NCBI RefSeq assembly: GCF_030812475.1
Contig: NZ_JAUSSR010000005.1
Coordinates: 62,001 to 126,000 of the forward strand
DNA: 64,000 nucleotides
Source of the DNA: Pseudomonas lini
GTDB lineage: Bacteria > Pseudomonadota > Gammaproteobacteria > Pseudomonadales > Pseudomonadaceae
Reading direction: 5' to 3'
Part shown: positions 34,866 through 44,297 of the stretch, one piece after another
How positions within the stretch are numbered: position 1 is the first letter of the stretch
Layout: every line of letters starts with the position of its first letter
Made by a program: the position numbers and the translations under genes
Notes under the pieces: generated by a model
Told to the model about the DNA's origin: nothing
Database searches by the model: none
The model's input: only the letters and a program-made list of their open reading frames with translations

Positions 34866-35795
34866 TCAGTCCTCGAGCGCGCGAACCCGCTCGTGACGCT
34901 GCTGTTCATCGGGTTGTGCAGAGGTCTGCAAGGTGAAATCGAAGTCGATTTCGGCAAAACGACCGCTCACGCCGTGGGCCGCTGCCCGCGCTTGATCTTC
35001 GCTGAAGGTGATTTTGGCGATCAGCTCATCACGGGTGGCATAGGCAAAATCGTCGTGCAGGTATTGATCGCCATCCAGGTTGATCTGGGTGGTCAGGTGG
35101 CGATGATCCGGCGCGGAGATGAAGAAGTGGATATGCGCCGGGCGCTGGCCATGACGGCCCAGTTGATCGAGCAGCTGCTGGGTCGGACCATCCGGCGGGC
35201 AACCGTAGCCCGATGGCACGATACTGCGCAAACGGTAGCGACCTTCGGCATCGGTGACGATGCGTCGACGCAGGTTGAATTCCGACTGGGTGGTATCGAA
35301 GTAGGAGTAGGTGCCGCCGGTATTGGCGTGCCAGACATCCACCACCGCACCGGCCAGGGGCTCGCCGTCGGTGTTCTTGACCTGGCCCTGCATGAACAGC
35401 ACCACACCCGGATCGACACCGTCGTCCAGACGTGCCTGGCCTTCCGACAGCGGCGCACCGGCCACGTACAGTGGGCCTTCGATGGTCCGCGGCGTGCCGC
35501 CAGCCTTGCCGGCCTGCTCGTCTTCGGCGTCCATCAACAGGTCCAGATAATGCTCCAGACCGATCCCGGCCACCAGCAGTCCTGCCTCCTGACGCGCACC
35601 CAGCACGTTGAGGTAGTTGACCGCTTTCCAGAACTCTTCCGGTGTCACGGCCAGGTCTTCGATGATATTCACCGAGTCACGCAGGATGCGGTAGACCAGG
35701 GCCTTGGTGCGCGGGTTGCCTGCATCGTTGAGCAGGCCGCTGGCCTCTTCGAGAAACTTTTGTACTTCGGCAGTATGGGAAATCTTGACGTTCAT
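34866..35795 (-). CDS. catA: Catechol 1,2-dioxygenase
   Basis: 309 residues, intradiol dioxygenase that splits catechol to cis,cis-muconate using non-haem Fe(III). Iron ligands can be seen at Y163, Y197, H221 and H223 (the well-known Acinetobacter set is Y164, Y200, H224, H226; the shifts match two deleted residues between the tyrosines). The N-terminal helical linker domain (1-100) mediates dimerisation. It is the third gene of catBCA, 55 bp after catC. The acidic 20-residue tail (E-D at the end) is variable in the family. Confidence 0.95.
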   Translation of the reverse strand: MNVKISHTAEVQKFLEEASGLLNDAGNPRTKALVYRILRDSVNIIEDLAVTPEEFWKAVNYLNVLGARQEAGLLVAGIGLEHYLDLLMDAEDEQAGKAGGTPRTIEGPLYVAGAPLSEGQARLDDGVDPGVVLFMQGQVKNTDGEPLAGAVVDVWHANTGGTYSYFDTTQSEFNLRRRIVTDAEGRYRLRSIVPSGYGCPPDGPTQQLLDQLGRHGQRPAHIHFFISAPDHRHLTTQINLDGDQYLHDDFAYATRDELIAKITFSEDQARAAAHGVSGRFAEIDFDFTLQTSAQPDEQQRHERVRALED

Positions 35796-35850
35796 TTTGG
35801 TGGGTTCCTCATCTTGTAATTATTAGCGTAGCGAACTGAACAGGCTGGGT

Positions 35851-36141
35851 TCAGCGGTCATCTTCGCGAATCGACGAAGGATGCCGGCACATCGCGGTGA
35901 CTTCGATCGCCATATACGGGTACAACGGAAGTTGCATCAGCAGATCGTGCAACTCCTGGACGCTATCGACATCGAACACGCTGTAATTGGCATACAGGCC
36001 GGCGATGCGCCACAGGTGACGCCACTTGCCCTGCTCTTGCAGGCGCTGGGCCAGGGCTTTTTCGTCAGCCTTGAGCCTGGCGGCGATTTCGGGATTCATG
36101 TCGACCGGCAGGTTCACGGTCATTTTTACGTGGAACAGCAT
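35851..36141 (-). CDS. catC: Muconolactone delta-isomerase
   Basis: 96 residues, matching the family length exactly. It converts muconolactone to beta-ketoadipate enol-lactone and forms a homodecamer. The sequence M-L-F-H-V-K-M-T-V near the start and L-P-L-Y-P-Y-M near 75 are characteristic. Start at 36141 behind GAGGAG; the longer frame to 36213 overlaps catB. It follows catB after 10 bp. Confidence 0.95.
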   Translation of the reverse strand: MLFHVKMTVNLPVDMNPEIAARLKADEKALAQRLQEQGKWRHLWRIAGLYANYSVFDVDSVQELHDLLMQLPLYPYMAIEVTAMCRHPSSIREDDR

Positions 36142-36151
36142 GGTGCACTCC

Positions 36152-37300
36152 TCAGGCGTGATGAAGGACAGGGGATGATTTGTCGCGACGGAAAAACGCC
36201 AGGCGCTCTTCATCCAGGCTCAGGCCCAGGCCCGGTGTTTTCGGCACGTGCAGTTCGAAGTCGCGATAGACCAGCGGCTCGCTCAGAATGTCCTCGGTCA
36301 GCAGCAATGGACCAAACAGCTCGGTATCCCAGGCCAGTTTGTTCAGGGTGACAAAGGCATGGGCCGAGGCCAGGGTGCCGACGCCACCTTCAAGCATGGT
36401 GCCGCCATACAGGCCGATCCCGGCCGCTTCGGCGATGGCCGCGGTGCGCAACACGGCGCGCGGGCCGCCATTCTTGGCGATCTTCAAGGCGAACACCGAA
36501 GCCGCGCCTTCCCGCGCCAGGTTGAAGGCATCCTCCACGCATTCGATGGACTCATCGGCCATGATCGGCGCCGGGCTCATGGCGTTCAAACGCGCCATGC
36601 CGGAGCGGTTGTTGCGCGAGATCGGTTGTTCGATCAGATCGATGCCGTTGGTGCCCAGGATCCGGCAGGCACGCAAGGCGACGGCTTCATCCCAGGCCTG
36701 GTTGACATCGACCCGCACACTGGCGCGATCGCCCAGCGCCTTCTTGATGGCGATGACGTGGCCCAGGTCGCGGTTGACTTCACCGGCGCCGATTTTCAGC
36801 TTGAAGATCCGGTGACGGCGCAGGTCGAGCATCTGTTCCGCTTCGGCGATGTCCTTGGCGGTGTCGCCACTGGCCAGGGTCCATGCCACGGGCAAGGCGT
36901 CACGCACCCGTCCACCGAGCAATTCGCTGACCGGCAGGCCAAGGCGCTTGCCCTGGGCGTCGAGCAAAGCGGTCTCGATACCGGACTTGGCGAACGTGTT
37001 GCCACGGATGCTGCGCTCCAGTCGCAACATCGCGGCGTTCACGTTGCTGGCGTCCTGGCCCAGCAACAGCGGCGTGAAGTGTTTATCTATATTGGTCTTG
37101 ATGCTTTCAGGGCTTTCGTTGCCGTAAGCCAGGCCACCGATGGTGGTGGACTCGCCAATGCCTTCGATGCCGTCGGCACAACGCACACGAATGATCACCA
37201 GGGTCTGGTTCTGCATGGTGTGCATCGCCAGCTTGTGCGGGCGGATGGTTGGCAGATCGACGATGATCGTCTCGATCGATTCAATGGCTGTTGCAAGCAT
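36152..37300 (-). CDS. catB: Muconate cycloisomerase I
   Basis: 382 residues, enolase superfamily; cyclises cis,cis-muconate to muconolactone with Mn2+. The catalytic K-x-K (F-K-L-K-I-G) is near 169-171, and metal ligands D, E and D lie in R-V-D-V-N-Q, L-I-E-Q-P and M-A-D-E-S. Known CatB is 370-375 residues, so up to 10 residues at the N terminus may be extra; the ATG at 37300 lacks a strong Shine-Dalgarno site. It is first in catBCA and divergent from catR, whose palindrome lies 87 bp upstream. Confidence 0.94.
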   Translation of the reverse strand: MLATAIESIETIIVDLPTIRPHKLAMHTMQNQTLVIIRVRCADGIEGIGESTTIGGLAYGNESPESIKTNIDKHFTPLLLGQDASNVNAAMLRLERSIRGNTFAKSGIETALLDAQGKRLGLPVSELLGGRVRDALPVAWTLASGDTAKDIAEAEQMLDLRRHRIFKLKIGAGEVNRDLGHVIAIKKALGDRASVRVDVNQAWDEAVALRACRILGTNGIDLIEQPISRNNRSGMARLNAMSPAPIMADESIECVEDAFNLAREGAASVFALKIAKNGGPRAVLRTAAIAEAAGIGLYGGTMLEGGVGTLASAHAFVTLNKLAWDTELFGPLLLTEDILSEPLVYRDFELHVPKTPGLGLSLDEERLAFFRRDKSSPVLHHA

Positions 37301-37386
37301 GTCGATACCCGTCAGGTTCTTGAAGTTCTGATCTGGATTCTCGTACGGCTTTTTCCGGGCGGCCAATATAGAATTAGTCTGGCTTG

Positions 37387-37401
37387 ATACCTTAAAGGTA
37401 T
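37387..37401. promoter_or_regulatory. CatR operator (LysR-type T-N11-A palindrome)
   Basis: ATACC-TTAAA-GGTAT is a dyad with a T-N11-A core, 27 bp before the catR start and 87 bp from catB. It fits the recognition-binding site of LysR-type regulators and lies in the expected divergent region. With cis,cis-muconate CatR would activate catBCA; without it CatR would repress its own gene. Confidence 0.8.
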
Positions 37402-37427
37402 TTAGCCACTCAATATCCGGAGGTTCC

Positions 37428-38312
37428 ATGGAACTGCGTCACCTGCGTTATTTTCAGGTGCTGGCCAAAACGCTCAACTTCACCCGTGCCGCCGAGCTGC
37501 TGCACATCGCCCAGCCGCCGCTGAGTCGACAGATCCAGCAACTGGAAGACGAGCTGGGGGTCATGTTGCTGGAGCGCGGGCGGCCGCTGAAGCTGACCGA
37601 CGCCGGGCGGTTTTTCCATGAGCACTCCAGCGCCCTGCTCGAACAGCTGGCCAAGGTGTGCGACAACACGCGGCGGATCGGTCTGGGGGAAAAGACCTGG
37701 CTGGGCATCGGCTTTGCGCCATCGACCCTTTATGGCGTCTTGCCCGAGCTGATTCGTCGCTTGCGCAGCGGCGAGCCCCTGGAGCTTGAGCTCGGGCTCT
37801 CGGAAATGACCACCCTGCAACAGGTGCAGGCGCTCAAGGCCGGGCGCATCGATATCGGCTTCGGGCGGATCCGTATCGATGACCCCGCCATCATCCAGAC
37901 CGTGTTGACCGAAGACCGGCTGGTCGCCGCCCTGCCCGCCGGCCATCCGTTGCTGGCCGGACCGATCAGCCTGCGCGATCTGGCGAAGGAACCCTTTGTG
38001 CTGTACCCCGGCAACCCGCGACCGAGCTATGCCGACCATGTGATTGGCTTGTTCGAATCCTATGGCGTGAGCATCCATGTGGCGCAATGGACCAATGAAC
38101 TGCAAACCGCCATCGGCCTGGTGGGTGCCGGCATCGGGGTCACGCTGGTGCCCGCCTCGGTGCAATTGCTGCACCGCGACGATATTGGCTTTACCCCGCT
38201 GCTGGAAGATAACGCCACCTCGCCGATTATTCTCAGTCGGCGAGTGGGCGACGTTTCGCCGGGTTTGAATCATTGCCTGCGGATGATTGACGAGCTGTTG
38301 CCATCGGCATGA
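37428..38312 (+). CDS. catR: LysR-family regulator CatR
   Basis: 294 residues. The N-terminal winged helix (1-60; L-N-F-T-R-A-A-E-L-L-H-I-A-Q-P-P-L-S-R-Q-I-Q-Q-L-E) is followed by a linker helix and a periplasmic-binding-protein-like effector domain (90-290). CatR of P. putida is 289 residues. The start is behind GGAGG, 127 bp from catB and divergent. It responds to cis,cis-muconate in known systems. Confidence 0.93.
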   Translation: MELRHLRYFQVLAKTLNFTRAAELLHIAQPPLSRQIQQLEDELGVMLLERGRPLKLTDAGRFFHEHSSALLEQLAKVCDNTRRIGLGEKTWLGIGFAPSTLYGVLPELIRRLRSGEPLELELGLSEMTTLQQVQALKAGRIDIGFGRIRIDDPAIIQTVLTEDRLVAALPAGHPLLAGPISLRDLAKEPFVLYPGNPRPSYADHVIGLFESYGVSIHVAQWTNELQTAIGLVGAGIGVTLVPASVQLLHRDDIGFTPLLEDNATSPIILSRRVGDVSPGLNHCLRMIDELLPSA

Positions 38313-38398
38313 AACCGCGATGCAACAAACGTATGCGTCTTAAGGGGAATCCATCAGGGCCGAAATGGATGGTTCGGTCGTCAGGTCGCCATCGCCCC

Positions 38399-38516
38399 CT
38401 GTAGGAGCTGGCTTGCCAGCGAAGCACTCAAGGACAACGCGTTGATTCAGAAAGACACGCGTTATCGTTGACGTCCTTCGCTGCGGTTCGACGATTCGAC
38501 AAGCCAGCTCCTACAT
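38399..38516. repeat. REP element
   Basis: Arms CTGTAGGAGCTGGCTTGCCA and CAAGCCAGCTCCTACA; the right inner arm contains an unrelated CTGCGGTTCGACGATTCGAC block. It fills most of the 223-bp gap between catR and the converging deacetylase gene. Confidence 0.82.
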
Positions 38517-38535
38517 TGGAAGCGCGCAGCGTGCT

Positions 38536-39435
38536 TCAATGGGGGTTGCTGTTCCAGAGCCAGTTCCAGATGCCCGGCAGTTTGACCGCCTGGGAACTGT
38601 CACGAACGGTGCGTGCCATGGCGGCCCGTTGCAGCGCGGCGGTATCGTCGTAAAACGGCTTCTGCGCCAACTTCACCCCGGTTGCGCTGGCGCTGTCGAG
38701 GAGGATCTGCAGGTATTCACGGGTATGCCGGGCGGTGTATCGATTGAGATCGTGGAATGTCACCACCACTGGAATCACGCCATCCACCGTCGGCAGCTCG
38801 CCTCGCGCAATACGCTCACGGACTTCGGACAGTTGCCGCAGCAGGTTGGCCCGGCGACGGGGGCTGGCGTTGAAACCCCAGATCTTGCCGTCGTTGGCGC
38901 TCAGGTCGGTGAGCAGCAGATGCAGGCCCTGTTGCCGATAAGCCGCGAAGGTGCGTTTGTCGTAGCTCCAGAATGGCGGACGCAGCAAGGTCGGTGGCGC
39001 TCCGGTGATCGCGGCGATATCGGCACTGCCATTGCTGAGCGACTGCTGCAGTGCAGGCGCATCCAGCGAGCGATGATTGCTATGACCGGGCGTGGCGGTA
39101 TGCAAGCCCAGAATGTGACCTTCGGCCTGTTCGCGCTGCATGATCTCGCGCCCCAGCTCGCTGCCGCCGGCCCGTGAAGCACGGGTCTGCACGAAGAACA
39201 CCGCCTTGATGTCCGCCTGCAGCGGATTGCGCGCCAGACTGTCGAGCACGGTCACGGTCGGATTCCACCAACTGGATGCGCTGGGACCGTCGTCGAAGGT
39301 CAGCAGAAAACGGATCGGGGGTTGCGCACGCAGACCTTGCTCGGTCTGCGGAGTCATCTCAATGGGAGAAGCGATGCACCCCGGCAGACCGACTGCGATG
39401 GCGAACGCAGATAAAACCTTGACCAGCTGATTCAT
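38536..39435 (-). CDS. Polysaccharide deacetylase-family lipoprotein
   Basis: 299 residues with a lipoprotein signal (L-P-G-C, Cys at 20) and a NodB-type carbohydrate esterase 4 domain from about 40. The metal/catalytic motif T-F-D-D-G-P is at 46-51, and later motifs are H-T-A-T-P-G-H-S-N-H, R-P-P-F-W-S-Y and V-V-T-F-H-D-L. Such enzymes remove N-acetyl groups from sugars; the substrate (peptidoglycan, exopolysaccharide) is unknown. It appears monocistronic. The lipobox +2 residue is I, predicting outer-membrane anchoring facing the periplasm. Confidence 0.85.
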   Translation of the reverse strand: MNQLVKVLSAFAIAVGLPGCIASPIEMTPQTEQGLRAQPPIRFLLTFDDGPSASSWWNPTVTVLDSLARNPLQADIKAVFFVQTRASRAGGSELGREIMQREQAEGHILGLHTATPGHSNHRSLDAPALQQSLSNGSADIAAITGAPPTLLRPPFWSYDKRTFAAYRQQGLHLLLTDLSANDGKIWGFNASPRRRANLLRQLSEVRERIARGELPTVDGVIPVVVTFHDLNRYTARHTREYLQILLDSASATGVKLAQKPFYDDTAALQRAAMARTVRDSSQAVKLPGIWNWLWNSNPH

Positions 39436-39576
39436 GTTTTGCCTTGGGCCAGACTGTTACGCCCACACCTCTGTGCGGGCGCAGGTTGGATCAGGGTACA
39501 CAGGATTTGGTTCCGGTGCCGCGATAGACCCTGACTCCAACCGGAAAATGCGTGAAGGTCTATGCAGCAATTCATT

Positions 39577-39675
39577 GCAGGTGCTAGCTTGCTAGCGAAG
39601 GTCGATAACGATAACGCATGTTTCCTGACTAAACGCGGCGCCCAGAGTCCATCGCGAGCAAGCTTGTTCCTACAA
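39577..39675. repeat. Degenerate REP element
   Basis: CAGGTGCTAGCTTGCTAGCGA and TCGCGAGCAAGCTTGTTCCTACAA arms, both with several changes from the usual REP. It is in the 280-bp gap before the 53-residue gene. Confidence 0.7.
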
Positions 39676-39715
39676 CGGCATCACGCTCAATGGCGGGTTT
39701 GTTGTATCTGCAGGA

Positions 39716-39877
39716 TCAGGGCTTCAGTGGACGTTCCTGGTCACGTTCAGACAGCTCTTTGCCGTCGTCGGGATGCTTCCAGTCCGGCGTCGAACGTCGC
39801 TGCTCCTCGAGTTCTTCTGCCGTCGGTTCATCCATGTCTTCATCATCCGGATCCGGGCGTTTGGTGTCGGTTGCCAT
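39716..39877 (-). CDS. Small acidic hypothetical protein
   Basis: 53 residues, start at 39877 behind AGAGGTGA, stop at 39716. Rich in Asp, Glu, Pro and Lys (M-A-T-D-T-K-R-P-D-P-D-D-E-D) with a W-K-H-P centre; likely disordered. No hydrophobic segment. Such short acidic proteins recur in Pseudomonas genomes but I know no function. Confidence 0.6.
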   Translation of the reverse strand: MATDTKRPDPDDEDMDEPTAEELEEQRRSTPDWKHPDDGKELSERDQERPLKP

Positions 39878-40051
39878 GCTCACCTCTGTTCCTGAAGGGA
39901 TCAGTCATCAACCTTAAGCGTAGAACAGTTTCGAGCGGCCTGGTGGCGTGAACAATCTTGCGCACTTGAACGCGACCGGCGCCGATTGTTCGCCTCCGTC
40001 ACCCGTCCGAGTACCATGGAGCCATTGGCATAACACTTGCGGGTGTCGACA

Positions 40052-40423
40052 ATGCTGTACCGAATCGCCGCCGACGGGCTGGTGCTGTTTCACCTGCTGT
40101 TCATTCTGTTCGTACTGTTCGGCGGTCTGCTGGTGCTCAAATGGCGCCTTTTGATCTGGTGGCACCTGCCCGCGGCTGTCTGGGGCGTTTCGGTGGAAGT
40201 CTTCCACTTGCCCTGCCCGCTGACTGGCTGGGAAAACCTCATGCGCCACGGGGCCGGGCAGACCGGCTATGGTGGCGGCTTCATCGAACATTACCTGTGG
40301 CCGGTCATTTACCCGGCCGGCCTGACGCCGGCGATTCAGCTGGGGCTGGGCGTTGTGGTGCTGGTGATCAACGTGCTGATCTACAGGCGGCTGGCCAGGG
40401 CGTGGAAGCTGCGTCGGGTGTAA
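40052..40423 (+). CDS. DUF2784-family membrane protein
   Basis: 123 residues with three or four membrane helices (V-L-F-H-L-L-F-I-L-F-V-L-F-G-G near 11-25; W-H-L-P-A-A-V-W-G; the last helix over about 95-115). The V-L-x-H-x2-F-I-x-F pattern with His and the later C-P-L-T-x-W-E-N and Y-G-G-G-F-I-E-H-Y motifs match the DUF2784 family, which has no known activity. The two conserved His may bind a cofactor, but that is speculation. The ATG at 40052 is chosen over 40037. It converges with the diguanylate cyclase gene (6 bp gap). Confidence 0.78.
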   Translation: MLYRIAADGLVLFHLLFILFVLFGGLLVLKWRLLIWWHLPAAVWGVSVEVFHLPCPLTGWENLMRHGAGQTGYGGGFIEHYLWPVIYPAGLTPAIQLGLGVVVLVINVLIYRRLARAWKLRRV

Positions 40424-40429
40424 TGACAC

Positions 40430-42007
40430 TCAGTTGGCTATCACGCTCATGTTCCGGCCGCTGGCCTTGGCGACATAGAGCGCCTTGTCCGCAGCAGTGA
40501 CCAGATCATTGGGCTGGCTCTGAGAGGCCGGGTCATAGGCGCAGACTCCCAGGCTGACGGTGACCGTGCCGTCTACACCCTCACTGTGGACGATGCCGGC
40601 CTGCTGCACCGCGCGACGGATTTTCTCCGCTACCAGAAACGCGCCCACATAGTCGGTGCCAGGCAACACCACCGTAAACTCTTCACCGCCATAACGCGCG
40701 GCCAGGTCACCGGGACGCTTGATGGTGTCACTGATGATCGCGCTGATGCTGCGCAGGCTTTCATCCCCGGCCACATGACCATAGAGGTCATTGAAGCTCT
40801 TGAAGTGATCGACATCGATCATCAGCAGTGCGAGGTGGGTCTGGCTCCGTCTGGCCCGGCCCATTTCGGCAAGAATGAACAGATCGAATTGGCGCCGGTT
40901 GGATAACCCGGTCAATGCGTCCTCCAGTGCCAGCAACTCGAGGCTGCGGTTGACCTCGATCAGCTTTTCCTGGGCATCGAGCAAGACGCTCTGGACGTGA
41001 TTCTGCTGTCTCATCAGGCGAATGAGGCGATAGCCGAATACCAACAGGAATCCGAGGAATAACGAAACGATGCCCGCACTCAGCAGCGCCTGCTCGCGCC
41101 AGCCGGCCAACACTTCCTCTTTTTCCAGCGCGGCGAAAATGATCAGCGGGTAATCGTCGACCCTGCGAAACCCGACCACACGCTCGACACCATCGACATA
41201 CGAGGGGACCGTTGCGGTGCCAAAGTCACCCTTGGGCAACAATTGGGTGAACAGCGGCCCCTTGGCGACACTGCTGCCCACTTCAGCCTCCTTGAACGGC
41301 CGGCGCACGACGATGCTGGCGTCGTTGGCGATCAGGTTGATCACGCCGTTATGGCCCATGTCGATGCTGTCGTAGAGCGTAAGGAAATGACTGAGATAAA
41401 GGGTTGCCAGCGCCACGCCGGCGAAGCTGCCATCGGGATTATTGACGCGACGAGACACTGTCATGATCCATTCGCCGGTGGACCGACTCTTGATCGACGG
41501 ACCGATATGCGGGCCACGATCGGGATGATCACGATGGAAGATGAAATATTCGCGGTCGGCATTGTTCGCGTCGGGCATGACGGCGCCATTGGAATTGGCA
41601 ATCCAGCGCCCTTGATCGTCATAAACAAACAAACCATGAATCTGGCTCAGCTCACTGCGCTGGGCCGTGAGCAACCGCTCGAGCCTTGGTACCTGGCCCT
41701 TTGTGATGCCGTCGTTTTCAAGGCGGTCGACCAGCGTGAACAACAGGGTGTCGGCCTGCTTGATCGATGCTTGTGCTTGCGAAGCCAGGGTCTGCGCAAG
41801 GTTGGACATCGCCACTTCCTTGTCATGCAGATGGTACTGGCGCGAGTTCCAGGTCTCCCAGATCACGATGGCGATCATGGACAGGCATACCGCGAGCAGC
41901 AGAAACACCACCGAGCGGACCTTGAGGCGGGTCACTGACTGCTCGGCGATCAGCGCCACGCCGCGGCGCGATTGTTCGATTCGATCTTTAACGGACGGAT
42001 GACCCAT
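40430..42007 (-). CDS. Diguanylate cyclase with periplasmic Cache sensor
   Basis: 525-residue inner-membrane protein that makes cyclic di-GMP. A first helix near 30-50 precedes a periplasmic dCache-type sensor (about 55-290). A second helix follows near 300-325, then a GGDEF domain (about 360-520). The active site reads G-G-E-E-F and an inhibitory RxxD (R-P-G-D) lies 5 residues before it, so product feedback is expected. No EAL domain is seen. It is alone on its strand between two small membrane-protein genes. The ligand of the sensor is unknown. Confidence 0.9.
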   Translation of the reverse strand: MGHPSVKDRIEQSRRGVALIAEQSVTRLKVRSVVFLLLAVCLSMIAIVIWETWNSRQYHLHDKEVAMSNLAQTLASQAQASIKQADTLLFTLVDRLENDGITKGQVPRLERLLTAQRSELSQIHGLFVYDDQGRWIANSNGAVMPDANNADREYFIFHRDHPDRGPHIGPSIKSRSTGEWIMTVSRRVNNPDGSFAGVALATLYLSHFLTLYDSIDMGHNGVINLIANDASIVVRRPFKEAEVGSSVAKGPLFTQLLPKGDFGTATVPSYVDGVERVVGFRRVDDYPLIIFAALEKEEVLAGWREQALLSAGIVSLFLGFLLVFGYRLIRLMRQQNHVQSVLLDAQEKLIEVNRSLELLALEDALTGLSNRRQFDLFILAEMGRARRSQTHLALLMIDVDHFKSFNDLYGHVAGDESLRSISAIISDTIKRPGDLAARYGGEEFTVVLPGTDYVGAFLVAEKIRRAVQQAGIVHSEGVDGTVTVSLGVCAYDPASQSQPNDLVTAADKALYVAKASGRNMSVIAN

Positions 42008-42158
42008 GACGCTCCCTGAATCCTGATGAACCGGCGACCCATCCCGATCGCCGTTGCTGACTACCCATTATTGCATTCACTGTGCTTGATCAGTTCAACC
42101 TAATCCTGACCTTCCCGCAACCCTGGACCCCGGGGGTGCTCTGCCCAGGCTCTGGAGA

Positions 42159-42686
42159 CTACCGCGACGCCTGTTTCACCGCCTCGATCCAGGCCGGATT
42201 CATCCGGGTCTGTTCGATGTCGATGCCCAAGGCTTCCATCCGCGCCTTGTGTTGATCCATCTCACGCGACAACTGGCTGTGATCACTGGAATTACCGTCC
42301 AGCTCGTGCATCTGGCTCAACCCGAGATGGTAGAAGCGCAACAGCTTCATCGCGCTCGGGTCGTCCCGCTCCACGGCTGCCGTGACCTGGTGCATGACGT
42401 TAGTGATGCTCATCAGGCTGCGCTTGAGCTGCCAGCCATAGACGGCCGGCGCCATCCATTCCTGGGTCCAGAAGGTGCTGCGCATCAACGCGACCATCAG
42501 CAGCACCGCCACAAACACACCACCGACGTTGAAACGCAGATTGTCACCGCCAGGCTCGCCGAACAGCGCCACCGCCGCGGTGGACAACACCATCGCCAGC
42601 GCCAGGAACATCAGGGCGATGATGATTGTGCTGCGGCGTGTCTGCTGCCGATAGGCGGCGGCATTCTTCGGCTGGATTTCGAACAT
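42159..42686 (-). CDS. DUF3087-family membrane protein
   Basis: 175 residues with two N-terminal membrane helices (about 19-45 and 55-75) and a C-terminal cytoplasmic helical part including W-x-Q-E-W-M-A-P-A-V-Y-G-W-Q-L-K. It fits the DUF3087 family of proteobacterial membrane proteins, unknown function. The open frame continues to 44279, but that part is antisense to ppnN. I place the start at the ATG at 42686 (AAGGAAA upstream). It is divergent from ppnN with a 216-bp gap. Confidence 0.8.
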   Translation of the reverse strand: MFEIQPKNAAAYRQQTRRSTIIIALMFLALAMVLSTAAVALFGEPGGDNLRFNVGGVFVAVLLMVALMRSTFWTQEWMAPAVYGWQLKRSLMSITNVMHQVTAAVERDDPSAMKLLRFYHLGLSQMHELDGNSSDHSQLSREMDQHKARMEALGIDIEQTRMNPAWIEAVKQASR

Positions 42687-42902
42687 TGCGTCGGGTTTCC
42701 TTCGGGCATGGGCAAAAAGTCTGCGGGGCATTATCGCCTCTGCGAGGGATTTAGCTATGCTGGGACTTCTTTTCATATATTTATCGTTACACGGGAAAAT
42801 GGCGATCCAGCGCAGTTCGTGCCATCTTCTTTCATGGATGCATATTATTCGGATGCCATTTGTCCTCCCTTGGGCGGATGACATCGTTTTAAGGATCATT
42901 GA

Positions 42903-44276
42903 ATGACCCAACGACATGTAATCAACGCCTCGGTCAGCCCCAAAGGCAGCCTGGAAACCCTCTCTCAACGTGAAGTACAGCAACTGAGCGAAGCCGGATC
43001 CGGCAGCACCTACACCCTCTTCCGCCAGTGCGCCCTGGCCATCCTCAATACCGGCGCCCATGTTGATAACGCCAAGACCATCCTCGAAGCCTACAAGGAC
43101 TTCGAAATCCGCATTCACCAGCAGGACCGTGGCGTTCGCCTCGAACTGCTGAACGCGCCCGCCAACGCCTTCGTCGACGGCGAAATGATCGCCAGCACCA
43201 GGGAAATGCTGTTCAGTGCCCTGCGCGACATCGTCTACACCGAAAACGAGCTCGACGCCCAGCGCATCGACCTGAGCACCTCCCAGGGCATCAGCGACTA
43301 CGTCTTCCACCTGCTGCGCAACGCCCGCACCCTGCGTCCCGGTATCGAGCCGAAGATCGTGGTGTGCTGGGGCGGCCACTCGATCAACACCGAAGAGTAC
43401 AAATACACCAAGGAAGTCGGCCACGAACTGGGCCTGCGCAGCCTGGACATCTGCACCGGCTGCGGCCCCGGCGTGATGAAGGGCCCGATGAAAGGTGCGA
43501 CCATCGCCCACGCCAAGCAGCGCATCCATGGCGGACGCTACCTGGGCCTGACCGAACCCGGCATCATCGCCGCGGAAGCGCCGAACCCGATCGTCAACGA
43601 ACTGGTGATCCTGCCGGACATTGAAAAGCGCCTGGAAGCCTTCGTCCGTGTCGGCCACGGCATCATCATCTTCCCCGGCGGCGCCGGGACCGCCGAAGAG
43701 TTCCTGTACCTGCTGGGCATCCTGATGCACCCGGACAACAAGGGCCTGCCCTTCCCGGTCATCCTCACCGGCCCGAAACACGCCGCGCCGTACCTGGAAC
43801 AGCTTGATGCATTTGTTGGCGCCACCCTGGGTGAAGGCGCCAAGCAACATTACGAGATCATCATCGACGACCCGGCCGAAGTGGCGCGGCAGATGACCCA
43901 AGGTCTCAAGGCGGTGAAACAGTTCCGCCGCGAACGCAACGACGCCTTCCATTTCAACTGGCTGCTGAAGATCGATGAAGGCTTCCAGCGTCCGTTCGAT
44001 CCGACCCACGAAAACATGGCCAACCTGCAACTGAGCCGCAACCTGCCCGCCCACGAACTGGCCGCCAACCTGCGCCGCGCGTTCTCCGGCATCGTCGCCG
44101 GCAACGTCAAGGACAAAGGCATCCGCCTGATCGAAGAACACGGGCCATACCAGATCCGCGGCGATGTGGCCGTCATGCAGCCGCTCGATCAACTGCTCAA
44201 GGCCTTTGTCGCCCAGCACCGGATGAAATTGCCCGGTGGCGCGGCGTATGTTCCGTGTTATCAAGTGGTTGCATGA
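42903..44276 (+). CDS. ppnN: Pyrimidine/purine nucleotide 5'-monophosphate nucleosidase PpnN
   Basis: 457 residues, LOG-family nucleosidase (E. coli YgdH) that splits nucleoside 5'-monophosphates to base and ribose 5-phosphate and, as known in E. coli, is stimulated by (p)ppGpp. The catalytic P-G-G-A-G-T-A-E-E motif lies near 258-266 and the conserved G-C-G-P-G-V-M-K-G-P-M-K near 184-195. There is an N-terminal extension (1-140) and a C-terminal domain with the length of the E. coli protein (454). Monocistronic, with no clear terminator after it. Confidence 0.92.
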   Translation: MTQRHVINASVSPKGSLETLSQREVQQLSEAGSGSTYTLFRQCALAILNTGAHVDNAKTILEAYKDFEIRIHQQDRGVRLELLNAPANAFVDGEMIASTREMLFSALRDIVYTENELDAQRIDLSTSQGISDYVFHLLRNARTLRPGIEPKIVVCWGGHSINTEEYKYTKEVGHELGLRSLDICTGCGPGVMKGPMKGATIAHAKQRIHGGRYLGLTEPGIIAAEAPNPIVNELVILPDIEKRLEAFVRVGHGIIIFPGGAGTAEEFLYLLGILMHPDNKGLPFPVILTGPKHAAPYLEQLDAFVGATLGEGAKQHYEIIIDDPAEVARQMTQGLKAVKQFRRERNDAFHFNWLLKIDEGFQRPFDPTHENMANLQLSRNLPAHELAANLRRAFSGIVAGNVKDKGIRLIEEHGPYQIRGDVAVMQPLDQLLKAFVAQHRMKLPGGAAYVPCYQVVA

Positions 44277-44297
44277 CATTGCTCAAGTAAATTCTAT

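Noticed and set aside
42687..44279. Large N-terminal extension of the DUF3087 gene
   Set aside because: The extra part is antisense to ppnN and shows no similarity; a good start exists at 42686.
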